NCBI RefSeq assembly: GCF_027887165.1
Contig: NC_077232.1
Location: 17,545,755-17,609,754, forward strand
DNA: 64,000 nucleotides
From: Monodelphis domestica
Lineage: Eukaryota > Chordata > Mammalia > Didelphimorphia > Didelphidae
Direction of reading: 5' to 3'
The translations under genes were made by a program, and so were the position numbers. The notes under the pieces were generated by a model. That model was not told where the DNA came from and made no database searches. It worked only from the letters and a program-made list of their open reading frames with translations. Shown here piece by piece: positions 46,300 to 56,615 of the stretch (position 1 is the stretch's first letter; every line of letters starts with the position of its first letter).

Positions 46300-46960
46300 C
46301 CCCATCTCTAGTTATGTTTTTTTTTTTTTTCTCTCTCCCTTACTGTCCCCTTCTCGCCCGCCCTCAGCTCCTTCGCCCAATGCCTCACCAGCCCAGCTCA
46401 GCGCCAGCCAAAACGTGCTGATCCCGGCCCTCCGCGGGTTTGGGAATCGTGAGGGAAGAGAAGACGGCGATTAGCTAAGTCTCGGTTCCACCGCCCAGAG
46501 AGAATGAAAGATGTGATCCAAGGCGAAAGCTGATCCGCCGCCTAGGGAGGCTGAGGGGCGTGGCCAGCTAGGGCGTGGCGGGGCACGATGCATTTATTGT
46601 ACCAGCTGGAAATCAGTCCCAGAGGAGGAAACTTTGCGTTCATTTTAAACCGCAGCTGTTCCGAGGGTGTCTTTGCCCACGTCTGCTTTGAATTTGGGCC
46701 AAAGATTCTCGTCTCTGACCCGCTGCCCGAGCAGTGGTCACTATGCCGGTGAGGCCCCCGGCCCTCATCCCTCCAAACCCGTTCCAATCCTCAACCCCTT
46801 GGAGTTCGCATCCTTCAGGCTGTATAAAGTCACTTCCCAAATCTTTCAACACCCGAAACACACATGAGCTCCTGCAGTTGCTTGAAAGCCGGCTGCAGAG
46901 ATAAATGAGAGCCTGTCTATTACACTGGAGCATATTACGTCACGTACACGCGATCATTTA
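46300..46960 (-). promoter_or_regulatory. Candidate promoter region of FAM111A (GC-rich, unique)
   Basis: An island of GC-rich, CpG-containing sequence that I do not recognise as repeat, within an AT-rich repeat field about 8 kb upstream of the FAM111A main exon. It has GC boxes (ggggcgtggcc, ggcgtggcggggc), a cccaat box near 46377 and a TATA-like tttattgta near 46592. Orientation and target gene are inferred only from position. A different, unknown transcript is possible. Confidence 0.3.
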
Positions 46961-46974
46961 CATAGAGTAAACCA

Positions 46975-47262
46975 AGGCTTCATGCAGCAGGTGGTGCTTG
47001 AGCTGAGTCTGGGAGGAAAAAAGGAGGGAACCCCAAGACGGAGGTGAGAAGAGAATGTGTTCCAGGAATGAAGGGAGCCAGAGAAAAGGGAAGGAGGCTA
47101 AAGATGGAGCCGCCGGGAGGCCAGTGTGGCCCAACCAGAGCATGAATGAAAAGAGTTTGGGGCTGTATCAGGAAGAACTTTAAATACAAGACGGGGAGCT
47201 CACCTTTGATTCTAGAGGGAATAGGGAGTCACTGGCGCTCATTGAATAAGGTGGTGACATGG
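46975..47262 (+). repeat. Ancient unassigned interspersed repeat
   Basis: Shares blocks with 60250-60940: ctagagg.aatagggagtcac against cttctagaggcag, and attgaataaggtggtgacat against attgaataagagagtgacac. It is a repeat type I recall from other mammals but cannot name safely. Confidence 0.5.
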
Positions 47263-47265
47263 TGA

Positions 47266-47735
47266 AATAGAGTAAAACAAAGGCCCTGATAAAGGTAAAC
47301 AAAGGCCCTGGTAAAGGTAGTAATCAAAAAAGTATATTTTCCCTTATAAAAAGCAGACTTCAGGAATATGCTCTCTCAGGCTGTAACAACAGATGGTCAG
47401 GGGATGGTTCCTCAAGGGCGAGATAAATTCCGTATAGAAGATATACAAAGAATATCCATCCACCCCAGTAGATGGCACATCTGGCTAGTGTCTGATATGA
47501 CTTGATTTCCCTTGTCAGTCTGCCCCAGGCCACATTTCACTTCATTAGCTCTGTGGGAGCTCATTTTACCTTTTCACTTCTCTCACATATGTAAACCTAT
47601 AAAAACTGTCTGTAACTTTGCCTGGGGGGGAGGGGGTGTCTTTCACCAGGAAAGCTGCCCTGACCAGTTAGGTACCTATTATTAATCAATGGATTAATAA
47701 ACAAATATTGGTTCCATTAATTGAACTTCTGGGTG
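47266..47735 (+). mobile_element. Probable solo LTR (unassigned family)
   Basis: An LTR-like block with a TATA-type motif (cctataaaaactgtctg near 47600) followed about 90 bp later by aataaa (near 47695). The ends and target duplication could not be fixed. A fossil without coding sequence. Confidence 0.45.
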
Positions 47736-47737
47736 TC

Positions 47738-47861
47738 CAGAGCTTTGTTTGAGATCATGATTGCTACTCCTGTCTTCTTTGTCTCAGTTGCAACCCAATA
47801 TATTCTGCTCCATCCTCTTACCTTTATCCTGTACATGTTTACCTGCCTCAAGTGTGTTTCT
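47738..47861 (-). mobile_element. L1 ORF2 fragment (reverse)
   Basis: gattgctactcctgtcttct and atattctgctccatcctctt are the usual antisense reading of the L1 ORF2 N-terminal region as I remember it from marsupials. A short, dead fragment next to a SINE. Confidence 0.6.
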
Positions 47862-48063
47862 TTTTTTTTTAAACCCTTACCTTCTGTCTTAGAATCAATA
47901 CTGTGTATTGGTTCTAAAGCAGAAGAGTGGTAAGGGCGAGGCAATGGGTTAAGTAACTTGCCCAGGGTCACACAGCTAGGAAGTGTCTGAGGCTAGATTT
48001 GAACCTAGGACCTCCTGTCTCTGGGACTGGCTCTCAATTCATGGAGACACCCAGCTGCCCCCA
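47862..48063 (-). repeat. Marsupial CORE-SINE (reverse, full length)
   Basis: T-rich start, then cccttaccttctgtcttaga, acttgcccagggtcacacag and ggacctcctgtctctgggac to acccagctgccccc. Confidence 0.9.
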
Positions 48064-48097
48064 GAATATGTTTTCCAAAAGCCCCCTGGCCAAGCAA

Positions 48098-48651
48098 TGT
48101 GCTAGTTTCTGTGGGTTAATCATGAAAAATGGGGAATGCAGGAAAATGGAATTTTGGGAAATACTAAGGGACTCCTGGGGGATGAAGTCCAAAGGCTCAA
48201 AATCTCCATTTTATATATTTCAAACATTCTGACATGCTGAGTATCATCCCTGGAAATTCCTAACTGCAACTCCCTGAGCATGTTCCAGCAGACTACAAGG
48301 TAGTAAATGTTTGTGATTCTGCTGTTTGCTAACTGAGCCAAGCTTTTGGCTTGTTAAAGTTGTAGTTGTTCTATTTTCTGATTGGGTAAAACTTTAGACT
48401 GTAAGGTTTTGCTCCCCAGTTTCTGGGGGGCAGACAGGGAAAGGAGGTAGGGAATGGGACTTGTGCTCAAAGCTGATAAAAGATGAGGCTCAGCCAAAAA
48501 AAGGGGGCATTTGCCTTATCATTAGAGGCCATGCCCTTTTTCATGAAAGTGAAATAAACTCTGTTTTTTCTGCTCATAATTTCTGACTCTGAAATTTAAT
48601 TGTGAGGAAGGGATCCCCCTCAGGAGTGACTTCTCACTCCTGTCCCACACA
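48098..48651 (+). mobile_element. Probable solo LTR (family E)
   Basis: An LTR-like block with aataaa near 48555 and an end at tgtcccacaca (48651). It shares ctccatttta and the surrounding tgaagtcc block with the reverse of 58880-58925. The start is approximate. A fossil without coding sequence. Confidence 0.5.
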
Positions 48652-48652
48652 G

Positions 48653-48950
48653 ACTGATGATGAAAAATTCTCTCCATAGCCAAAGAAGAAACTGAGTGCA
48701 GATCAAAGCACACCATCTCCCACTTTATTTTCTTCATGAGTTTTTTTATTGTGTGTCTTCTATCATGATATGAGCAATATGGAAATATGTATTGCATGAA
48801 AGCATAGATATAGTCTATCTCAAACCATTTACTCCATTGGGGGAGTGAGAGGGAGGGAGGGAGAAAGAGAGAATTTGAATCCTAAAATTTCAGAAAATTG
48901 TTGCCAAAAATGTTTCTGTATGTAATAGGAAAAAAAGAAAAAGGAGTTGT
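48653..48950 (+). mobile_element. L1 3' end fragment
   Basis: Matches the old L1 3' end at 25790-26080 (ccatagccaaagaagaaact, ggaaatatgtattgcat, gaattggaatcctaaaa type) and ends in an A-rich tail just before the FAM111B-like pseudogene. Confidence 0.8.
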
Positions 48951-48959
48951 GATTCATGC

Positions 48960-50640
48960 TTTAAGGTGAATAGAATCACCAGAAAACCCACACTCAATGT
49001 CACCGTTTCTCAGCATGAGAGAGGTATTTGAAACCAATAATGTGCATGGCCACTAGTCATCCAGATCCATCAAATCTTGGCGAGCCAGAGGATCCACAGA
49101 AGAAACTGGTCACAGGTCAAACAATCGAGAATTCATCATATTTCTTTAATTGAAACTTCCTGCAGGGCAGTTTGAAAGACTGGATTCTTCATTCTGCCTA
49201 TCCTGGAGAACTGTCTGACACCTCTCTGCTAAAGGGATCATGGCACAGGGGTCAATTTTTTTCATCTGTCCATTGTGGGGTACTTCAGTGCTCTGTTTAT
49301 ACTTAAATAAACTCTCAGGAATGTCATTTTCCTTCAGTTTTAGGATGGTGTAATCAAGAGATATACTTGAAACTTCAAATCAGGGTTTAATGCCATATCT
49401 TTTCGGGGAATAATTAGGATTTTTATTAGTGAAAGTCACAAATGTATTTTCACTAATCTTTTCTGCCCATTGTGGCTCCTCTACCCTATCAATTATGCCA
49501 TTTAGTGTTTGTCAACAAGTAAGACTGTACCTGTCCCAAAAGACAAAGCAAGCACCACTGATAGATGTGCTTTTTATTGGTCAGATGTATATAACCAATA
49601 GAGTCAACTAAAGTAGCAAGTGTCTTAATGGTTTTAGATGCCATGACATCCTCAGTTACTTTACCAAATTTTTTTAATGTAGATTAAATAGTACAATGAT
49701 TCATTTTCTAACTCTTCCTTAAAGAAATGATCAACTAATTATGTTTCCTATAGGAGATAACTATATGTTTCTAAGATGGTCTCTTTAGAAATCAATTTTC
49801 TCTGGCTTAGCTCCTGAAGAAATTAGTTTCCTGGTCCCCGTTGTCATCTCTGGCTTCCAAAACTTGCCATCAACACTGAGTGGTGGTGCATCTTCCTGGA
49901 TGGTACCAGGGAAATCCATCTGTTCCGTTTTGATAGAGTTTTATTGCAAAATCACTTTCCTCATCTTTCTGTTTAGCTCTCTTATGATCTGGATTTTTAT
50001 TGATTCTTGGTCTGCTACTTTTCCCACTGAGAAATTTTTCTAATATCTGATCTTGTTGTTGACTAGTCTCCACCTATTTTCTATCACCCAGTCGAGAAAT
50101 CGATCATCCTGGCACAAGACATCATTTCCATTCTCTCCTTTAATACCAAAGACCCAAAGAATGCTACCTTCTCTGCAAATATAGTTGGATTTAGTAATTT
50201 TTTTCTCTTTCCCTACCACTAAAATGTAAAATGTGAAACATTCCCGGTCAATACTTCTATTGCTTTGTTGCAAATTATTCTGAATGTAATATGAAAATGG
50301 AAATTGTTAGGCAGACAATTCAGGTGCCTCCCAAAGTTCCCATATATCCTATTAGTTCCTTCTAGAGACACTATTATCTCCTCCTTTTGTCATTTCTTTA
50401 GCTCATTCTGGACAACCTCTGTCTTCATCAGAGCAGTATATATGCTGTCACCGAGGGCTCCATAAGCCTTACAAATATTATCCTGTAACTGTTTAGACTC
50501 TTCTCATATTCCAATGTTAAATCCAACTTCTTTGTTGTCTGGGTGATGTGTAATGGCAACCTGCTTGCTACATTTACAGAGCTCGCTGGGAGTTAAGGTA
50601 GTGTTTCTAGTCCCTTCTTTTTCAGGTTCCTGGGCAAGAC
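48960..50640 (-). pseudogene. FAM111B: FAM111B-like pseudogene
   Basis: A decayed FAM111 gene read on the minus strand. Near the start KAYGALGDSIYTAL matches human FAM111B (TAYGKPSESIYSAL) better than FAM111A. Then come ECFTFYILVVG, the ubiquitin-like region (GSILWVFGIKGEN, LCQDDRF), the protease core (LDYTILKLKEND), GQMKKIDPCAMIPLAER, GSSGSP at 49096-49079, and a C-terminal remnant resembling IEFGYSMDSI. Damage is extensive: stops occur in several places, frames change, and in the His box the Arg-His pair of human is a TGA stop followed by Gln (49514-49509), so the catalytic His is gone. The Asp and Ser motifs survive. It lies 5' of FAM111A on the same strand, the FAM111B position in human, which supports orthology over a recent local copy. 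Confidence 0.88.
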
Positions 50641-50689
50641 GATATATGCTTCTGTTTTATCTTTTAAAAGGATAAAAAGAGAGAGAAAT

Positions 50690-51440
50690 GTGAGCAGAAA
50701 GCCCCCTTGCATAGAAGCATATCAGAGATTTCCTAGAAAATGGAGATCTTTGAGCAGAGGGATGATATAACCAGATGGGTGTATATAGAAAATCAATCAA
50801 ATATAATTCAGAGCAGCAAAATATTTAGGGGATCATTTTCCCCTCCTACTGCAACACATTCTACTTTCCAAGACTTCCGTTTGGCAGCTCAGGAGGCAGG
50901 AAGTATGAGGAGGGGAGAGGTGGGATATTCCAGATATGTTACAGCATCCAGAATCATCAGCTGCTTTCCACTTGATCTCCATCCTGTGAAGCCTGGGTCA
51001 TGTGTTCATTTCTAGCATCTTGTCATTATCATCTGAGCCCTGCTTGGCTGTCTGCACAGTCTACATACATACCGTTGTAAGATAAAAATTTAATATCCAA
51101 ATACTACAAGTATTATATTTAATGAGATTTAATAATAATAATAACTTGAAATAAAGGAAAATAAAAGCTAGAGCAAAGAGGGAGTTAACCAAGCCACGGT
51201 CGTGGGAAAAGAGAGAGAAAAAGGTGGAGTTTCAGAACTTAATAAACAATACACAAGGATGCTACACAGATGAAGGGAAAAGGATTCTGGGAGATGAAGT
51301 CCAAGGGTTCAATTACACACCATATTGGGCACTGGATTATACTGTTCATCATTTGAAATAAGCTGATAAAACTTCTTGTCTCTTTCAGACTCATTGATTC
51401 TCCTTTTGATTATTTAGCAAGAACATAAAAAATGAAGAGT
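50690..51440. other. No gene seen; possible LTR remnant at 51170-51410
   Basis: Unassigned sequence upstream of the pseudogene. At about 51284-51306 sits ggattctgggagatgaagtcc, a ZNF143-like motif in reverse, within a block that could be an LTR remnant. Confidence 0.35.
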
Positions 51441-51443
51441 AAG

Positions 51444-51647
51444 GTGGCAGCTAGTGGGTTAGTGAACTGGCCAAGCCCAGAGCAGAGAGGTCCTTGGTTC
51501 AAATGTGACCTCAGATACTTCCTAGCTGTGTGACCCTGAGCAAGTCACTTAACCCCCATTGCCAAGAGCCTTTACTGCTCTTGAAGCTAGTACATACTAT
51601 TGATTCTCAGATGGAAGCTAAAGGTTTTTAAAATAAATAAATAAAAA
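51444..51647 (+). repeat. Marsupial CORE-SINE
   Basis: ggtggcagctagtgggttag, gtccttggttcaaatgtgac, gtgaccctgagcaagtcact and a tail with gatggaagctaaaggttttt and (aaat)n. Confidence 0.88.
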
Positions 51648-51710
51648 CAGAAGGAAGGCTAAGAACTGGTGCCTTTATCAACTGATTAATTTATAGAATA
51701 TGTTCTAGAC

Positions 51711-51904
51711 GGGGCAGATGGGTAGCTCAGTGGATGGAGATGGGAGGTCCTAGGTTCAAATCTGACCTCAGACACTTCCCAGCTGTGTGACCCTGGGCAA
51801 GTCACTTGATCCCCATTGCCTAGCCCTTACCACTCTTCTGCCTTGGAACCAATGCATAGTATTGATTCCAAGATGGAAGGTAAGGGTTTTATTAAAAAAA
51901 AAAA
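51711..51904 (+). repeat. Young marsupial CORE-SINE with 16-bp target duplication
   Basis: From ggggcagatgggtagctcag to gatggaaggtaagggtttta and a poly-A tail. It is flanked by perfect copies of agaatatgttctagac at 51695-51710 and 51905-51920, the longest and cleanest duplication in the window. Confidence 0.95.
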
Positions 51905-51920
51905 AGAATATGTTCTAGAC

Positions 51921-52280
51921 ACAAGTCATTGGAGCTGAAGGAAAGAAAGAAAGTCAGGTGCATGTGCAACAGCTGGGTTTTAGAGTCAGAAACCTTAGGT
52001 TGGAATTGTTGGAATGTTAGTTCTGCTGCTTGGCCAAGTCTCTGCTCCTTTCTGCACCTCACTTTGAACAGTCAAGTGATATGGTTGCATTGCATGGCCT
52101 GTTTTCCAGGACTAAATTCTATATTCTCAGCCCTGAAAGAATTTAAGTTAACGGCTTACTTTGGATAACTTGACCCCAACTCACTTTGCTCTGCAAACAT
52201 ATCATAAAGGAATTATGGTATCAATATAACGTGATGACTGAACCTTGTCAGGCAGTTTCTCCTCCCTAAAGCACAAGATG
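51921..52280. other. No gene seen
   Basis: Unassigned. A short open frame here has no recognisable homology. Confidence 0.4.
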
Positions 52281-52282
52281 TA

Positions 52283-52484
52283 TTATTTTTAAACTATTAC
52301 CTTCTGCCTTAGAATCAATTCTGTGTATTGGCTCCAAGGCAGAAGAGTGGTAAGGGTTAGGCAATGGGGGTTAAGTGACTTGCCCAGGGTCACATAGCTT
52401 GGAAGTGTCCAAGATCAGATTTGAACCCAGGACCCCCTGATTCCAGAGCTGACTCTCTATCCACTGTGACATATAGCTGCCCCT
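52283..52484 (-). repeat. Marsupial CORE-SINE (reverse, full length)
   Basis: attaccttctgccttagaat, gggttaagtgacttgcccag, ttgaacccaggaccccctga, ending at tagctgccccta. Confidence 0.9.
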
Positions 52485-52516
52485 AGAATTCAGATTGAAA
52501 CAGTGTCTGAGAACAC

Positions 52517-52707
52517 ATAAAAAAAAAAACAACTCTCACCTTCCATTTTAGAATCAATACTGTGCATTGGTTCCAAAGCAGAAGAGTAGTAAGGGCTAGG
52601 CAATGGGGGTTAAGTGACTTGCCCAGGGTCACACAGCCAGGAAGTGGCTGAGGTCACATTTGAACCCAGGGCCTCCTTTCTCTAGGCCTGGCCACCTAGC
52701 TGCCCCC
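52517..52707 (-). repeat. Marsupial CORE-SINE (reverse)
   Basis: Poly-A/T end, caccttccattttagaatca, gacttgcccagggtcacaca and ccacctagctgccccc. Tandem with the preceding SINE but separated by unrelated bases, so an independent insertion. Confidence 0.9.
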
Positions 52708-52709
52708 AG

Positions 52710-53117
52710 TACATGCATAATTAATAATCAGAGCAACTTCCAAACCAAACTCCTCTTCAAGGGAACACCTGTGATGTGGGCTGAAATGTCTCACAAGAAC
52801 ATGGAAACAATATCCTTGGTAGACCAGTGAGACAAGGTAGGGATAGTTGAGGTTGGGAGGCAGAGATGAGAGAGGTAAGAGGAATGGCCTTAATCCAATT
52901 CCTTCCCCCTCCAAGGGTCTCATTCCTCACCCCCATCCCTCATACCCATGATCCCATAGGAACTCCCCTTTTTTCTCCTTTGAAAAGTCATTGCCTTTGC
53001 ATGAGAGCCTAGAAGACCTGGATTCAAATTCAGCCTTTTATGTTTTCTAACCATAGACAATCAGAGAAATATTGATCTCCTAAAACCCACTGCATCATTT
53101 AATAGCCTTTCTTCCCA
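52710..53117. other. No gene seen
   Basis: Unassigned sequence between SINEs. No recognisable open frame. Confidence 0.4.
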
Positions 53118-53255
53118 GCTTGGAGTCAGAAAGACTTGGGATCAAATCTGGATTCAGACACGTCCTAGCTGTGTGACCCTGGGCAAGTCATTTAAGCCTA
53201 TTTGCCTCCATTTCTTTACCTGTAAAATGAGCTGGAGAAGAAAATGGCAGACCAT
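53118..53255 (+). repeat. CORE-SINE, second marsupial subtype
   Basis: cttggagtcagaaagacttg, gtgaccctgggcaagtcatt and gtaaaatgagctggagaaga. A short antisense L1-like block (ggttgagccatccttgcatc) follows at about 53275-53310. Confidence 0.8.
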
Positions 53256-53459
53256 ATTTTGATCATGTTAATTTAAGGTTGAGCCATCCTTGCATCCCTT
53301 GTATAAATCCAATTGCTGGGTATCGGGCTATATAGTGGTAGTCTCCCGGTGACCAAGAATGACAATTGTCTTTGTGTATTATCATCTATTAATGTACCCT
53401 CATGTGGCTTTGAAGTCCAAAGACTGAGGCACAGAGTTTGTGGCACAAGGGGCATGGTA

Positions 53460-53635
53460 CGCCAGTTGTTACGGGAGGTGCACTTGAAGTAAGGAAGACC
53501 TGAATTCAAATCCATCCTTAAACACTGGCTAGCTGTGTGATTCAGTATTTCTGCCAAGAAATCCTCAAATGGGACCATGAAGAATTGGACATGACTGAAA
53601 TGACTGACCAACAAAAACAAAAACAAAACCTTCAA
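53460..53635 (+). repeat. CORE-SINE, second marsupial subtype
   Basis: ggaagacctgaattcaaatc, ctagctgtgtgattcag and the 3' end aattggacatgactgaaatg with an A-rich tail. The core is partly deleted. Confidence 0.75.
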
Positions 53636-53837
53636 GGTACTATTCTATAATAATTCAAAAGAAATAAAGGATTTTCTACAGAAATGTAAAATATTCAGAA
53701 AAAAAGAAAGATTGTAAATAATATAATCTCAGGAAGAAAAAAATATTGAACTAACTTTGAAGTATCCATCAAAGGAAGGATTTGGGGGAAAACTTTGTCC
53801 AGATGGATTTAAAGGTAAATTCTACTAAATTAAACAT

Positions 53838-53852
53838 CTATATCTCTATCTA

Positions 53853-53923
<71 letters not shown>

Positions 53924-53942
53924 ATCTATCTATCTATATCTA

Positions 53943-53973
<31 letters not shown>

Positions 53974-54012
53974 ATATATATATCTATATATATCTATATA
54001 TATCTATATAAT
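53838..54012 (+). repeat. (CTAT)n/(ATAT)n microsatellite
   Basis: About 170 bp of tatc/tcta units with some tata, running directly into an L1 3' fragment. The open frame here is a repeat artefact. Confidence 0.95.
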
Positions 54013-54668
54013 GCATTCCCTTTGATCCAGCAATACCACTGCTGGGTTTGCACCCCTAAGAGATAATAAAGAAGAGTGTTTGTGCAAAAATATTCATAGC
54101 TGTGCTCTTTGTGGTGGCAAAAAAAATTGGAAAATGAGGGAGTGTCCATTGATTGGAAAATGACTCAACAAATTGTGGAGTCTCATGGTGATGGAATACT
54201 ATTGTGCTGTAAGGAATGATAACCTGGAGGGATTCCATGTGAATTGGAAAGACCTCCAGGAAGTGACACAGAGCAAAAGGAGCAAAACCAGGAGAACAAT
54301 GTACACAGAGATGGATACACTGTGGCACAATCCAATGTAACGGACTTTACTACTATTAGCAATGCAATAATCCAGGACATTTCTGAAGGATTTATGAGAA
54401 AGAACACTATCCACATTGAGAGAAAAAACTATAGGATAGAAATGCAAAAGAAAAACTTATGACATCATTTATTAATTGTTTATATGGATATATAATTTAG
54501 GGTTTCCTTTCTATGGTAAAAATGAATAATATGGAAATATGTATCAAGTGATAACATTTGTACAACCCAGTGGAATTGCTTATCGGCTCTGGGAGGAGGG
54601 AGAGAAGAGGAGAGGGAAAGAAAATAAGTCATATAAACATGGAAAAATATTTTTAAAAATAAAATTTA
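54013..54668 (+). mobile_element. L1 3' end fragment
   Basis: Matches 21700-22345 closely (ctttgatccagcaataccac, ggtgatggaatactattgtg, gggaggagggagagaagagg) and ends in an A/T-rich tail. 5'-truncated next to a microsatellite. Confidence 0.88.
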
Positions 54669-55062
54669 AATTTAAAATATATACACATATATTTTATCCT
54701 TCCAATTACATGCAAAACCAGTTTGTTTTTAAAATTTTAAGTTCCAAATTCTGCTGTCCCCTCCCCCTCGTTGAGAAGGCAAGCAGTTTGATGTAGGTTC
54801 TACATGTGTAGTCATGTAAAATATATTTCCTTATTAGTCATATTGCAAAAGAAAACAAAGACAAAAATCCCCAAGGAAAATGAAGAAAGACAAAAAAAAG
54901 GGTGTTTTGTTTTTCATTCAGACTTCATTATTTTTTTCTCTGGAGGTAGACAGCAATTTTCATGAGTCCTTTAATATCGTCTTGGATCTTTGTATTCATG
55001 AGAATAGCCAAGTCATTCACAGTAATTATTATCTACAATGATTTCCTGTCTACCAAACATTC
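54669..55062 (-). mobile_element. L1 3' end fragment (reverse)
   Basis: Antisense L1 3' UTR: gttgagaaggcaagcagttt, tctctggaggtagacagcaa and tcttggatctttgtattcat mirror the caagacaatcc and cctccagagaaagaa blocks of sense copies. It lies tail-to-tail with the L1 at 54013. Confidence 0.8.
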
Positions 55063-55636
55063 AAAGAACAATTAATCCCATCTCTTCTTGCCTCCTCCCA
55101 AGATGAACATCAGTTATTCTCTGTTTCATTGGTCTGCCTAGACCTGCAGGCTCATTTTCCAACCTTCTGCTCTTAGATTTCCTGAAATTCATTCTTTCTT
55201 TCTGTGCCTGAGAATTCTACAAAACCGTTCACTGCAGAACCAATGCTGATCTTCTTTGGTAAAGGGAGTTTCCTCATCTAGGAATTCCTTATATAAATGA
55301 AATCATAAATCCAGTCTCCAACCCTACCATTTAGCTGGATTTTTTAAATTCAAAAGTTGAGAAAGCAGGCATTCTGCCAAACTACTTTTATGAGATAATT
55401 AGAATGTAAATACCCAAAATGAAAGACAAAGCAAAGATAGCAACCAATATCCTTAATGAATATCCACACAATTTTAAAATAAAATCCTGGTCACACCCTT
55501 CTGTCATGAAAAATTCTTCCAAAAATTCATTAATAATAGAGATGGCTAGCATTCCTACAGGGCTATGCATGTTACAAATATTATCTCATTTGATCGTCAT
55601 AACAGCCTTGAGGGGGAGGCATGCTATTAGCCACAC
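55063..55636. other. Unassigned; short L1-like and MIR-like remnants
   Basis: A short plus-strand L1-like stretch is visible near 55430-55490 (ccaatatccttaatgaatat) and a MIR-like one near 55575-55610 (attatctcatttgatcgtca). No gene. Confidence 0.4.
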
Positions 55637-56330
55637 TGTTAAGGATAAAATTAGGGTTGTTGACTGAATATATTATACTAGTGGTTGTCAGGGATTAAAA
55701 TTCAATCCCAATATGGTGGTTTAATTACAATAGTAGGAAGAAATTAAGAAAAAGAAGAAGAGAGAGGAAAGGGAATTGGACTGCTCTGGCAAGCCATATA
55801 GGAGTTGGAGGTCAAGGAAAGGAGGAAAGGAGGAATCAGTCACCTCACCAAGGTCACACGGGGAAGACACCTCACCTAACCCATGCTACAGAACTTCTCC
55901 CAGTCACCTCATCAACAAGCCACAAACGCCAAAACCCAACAAGAGCTGCAAGCATGCCAAAAATGCTACCCAGCGCTCCCCACACTGCCAACAGAGACCA
56001 ACGTCTCTGTGAGAGAGAATGAGAGTGAGCGAGTGCCGAGAAGAAAGTGACGTGAAATATATAGACTGTTCTTTACATTCCTTCCTGCGTCTCACATGTA
56101 CCAATGGTAGTTTAAGCTTGAGTAGGACAGCCAAGGGGATTTGTCAGTTGTTTCTTATTTGTCACTTGCTAGCACATGTTGGTCATAGGCCATCCTCCTC
56201 AACCCTTAATCTTTAAGTAGGGGTGTAGACATACCTGGTTGCTAAAATTCTAAAGACTAAGCTAAATGGAGAAAAACTAAAATTCACAAGGTCCAATTCT
56301 ATGTTATTCTACTTAACTGACTGATACACA
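55637..56330 (-). mobile_element. LTR, family A relative (reverse)
   Basis: In reverse its 3' part (aattttaatccctgacaacc) matches the end of the LTR at 56616-57554 (aattaaatccctggcaacc). The ends TGTT and ACACA are plausible LTR termini, but no clean target duplication was found. A fossil solo LTR. Confidence 0.6.
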
Positions 56331-56394
56331 GCAGTTGAATTTATAAGAAAGATATAAGGATGGCTTAGCCTTAAATTAACATAATTAAGCATAA

Positions 56395-56530
56395 TTAAAT
56401 CAAGCTAATAAGCATTTATTAAGTGCTTACTATGTGCCTGGCACTATGCTAAGCACTTGAGATCCAAATAACGGGAAAAATTTGATTCAATTCAAATATT
56501 TATTAAGCACCTACTAGGTGCCCCAAAGAG
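56395..56530. repeat. Ancient MIR/L2-like remnant
   Basis: Two related blocks, aagcatttattaagtgctta with gtgcctggcactatgctaag, and aaatatttattaagcaccta. Confidence 0.45.
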
Positions 56531-56615
56531 TGCCTCTCTCATTCCCTTCTCCTACCCCTACCCCAGAGAGTTCACATTCTAATCAGGATAAAAATACATA
56601 AACAGCTAGGTGGTA

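Noticed and set aside
53782-54066. Ile/Tyr/Leu-repeat frame.
   Set aside because: Translation of the CTAT microsatellite.
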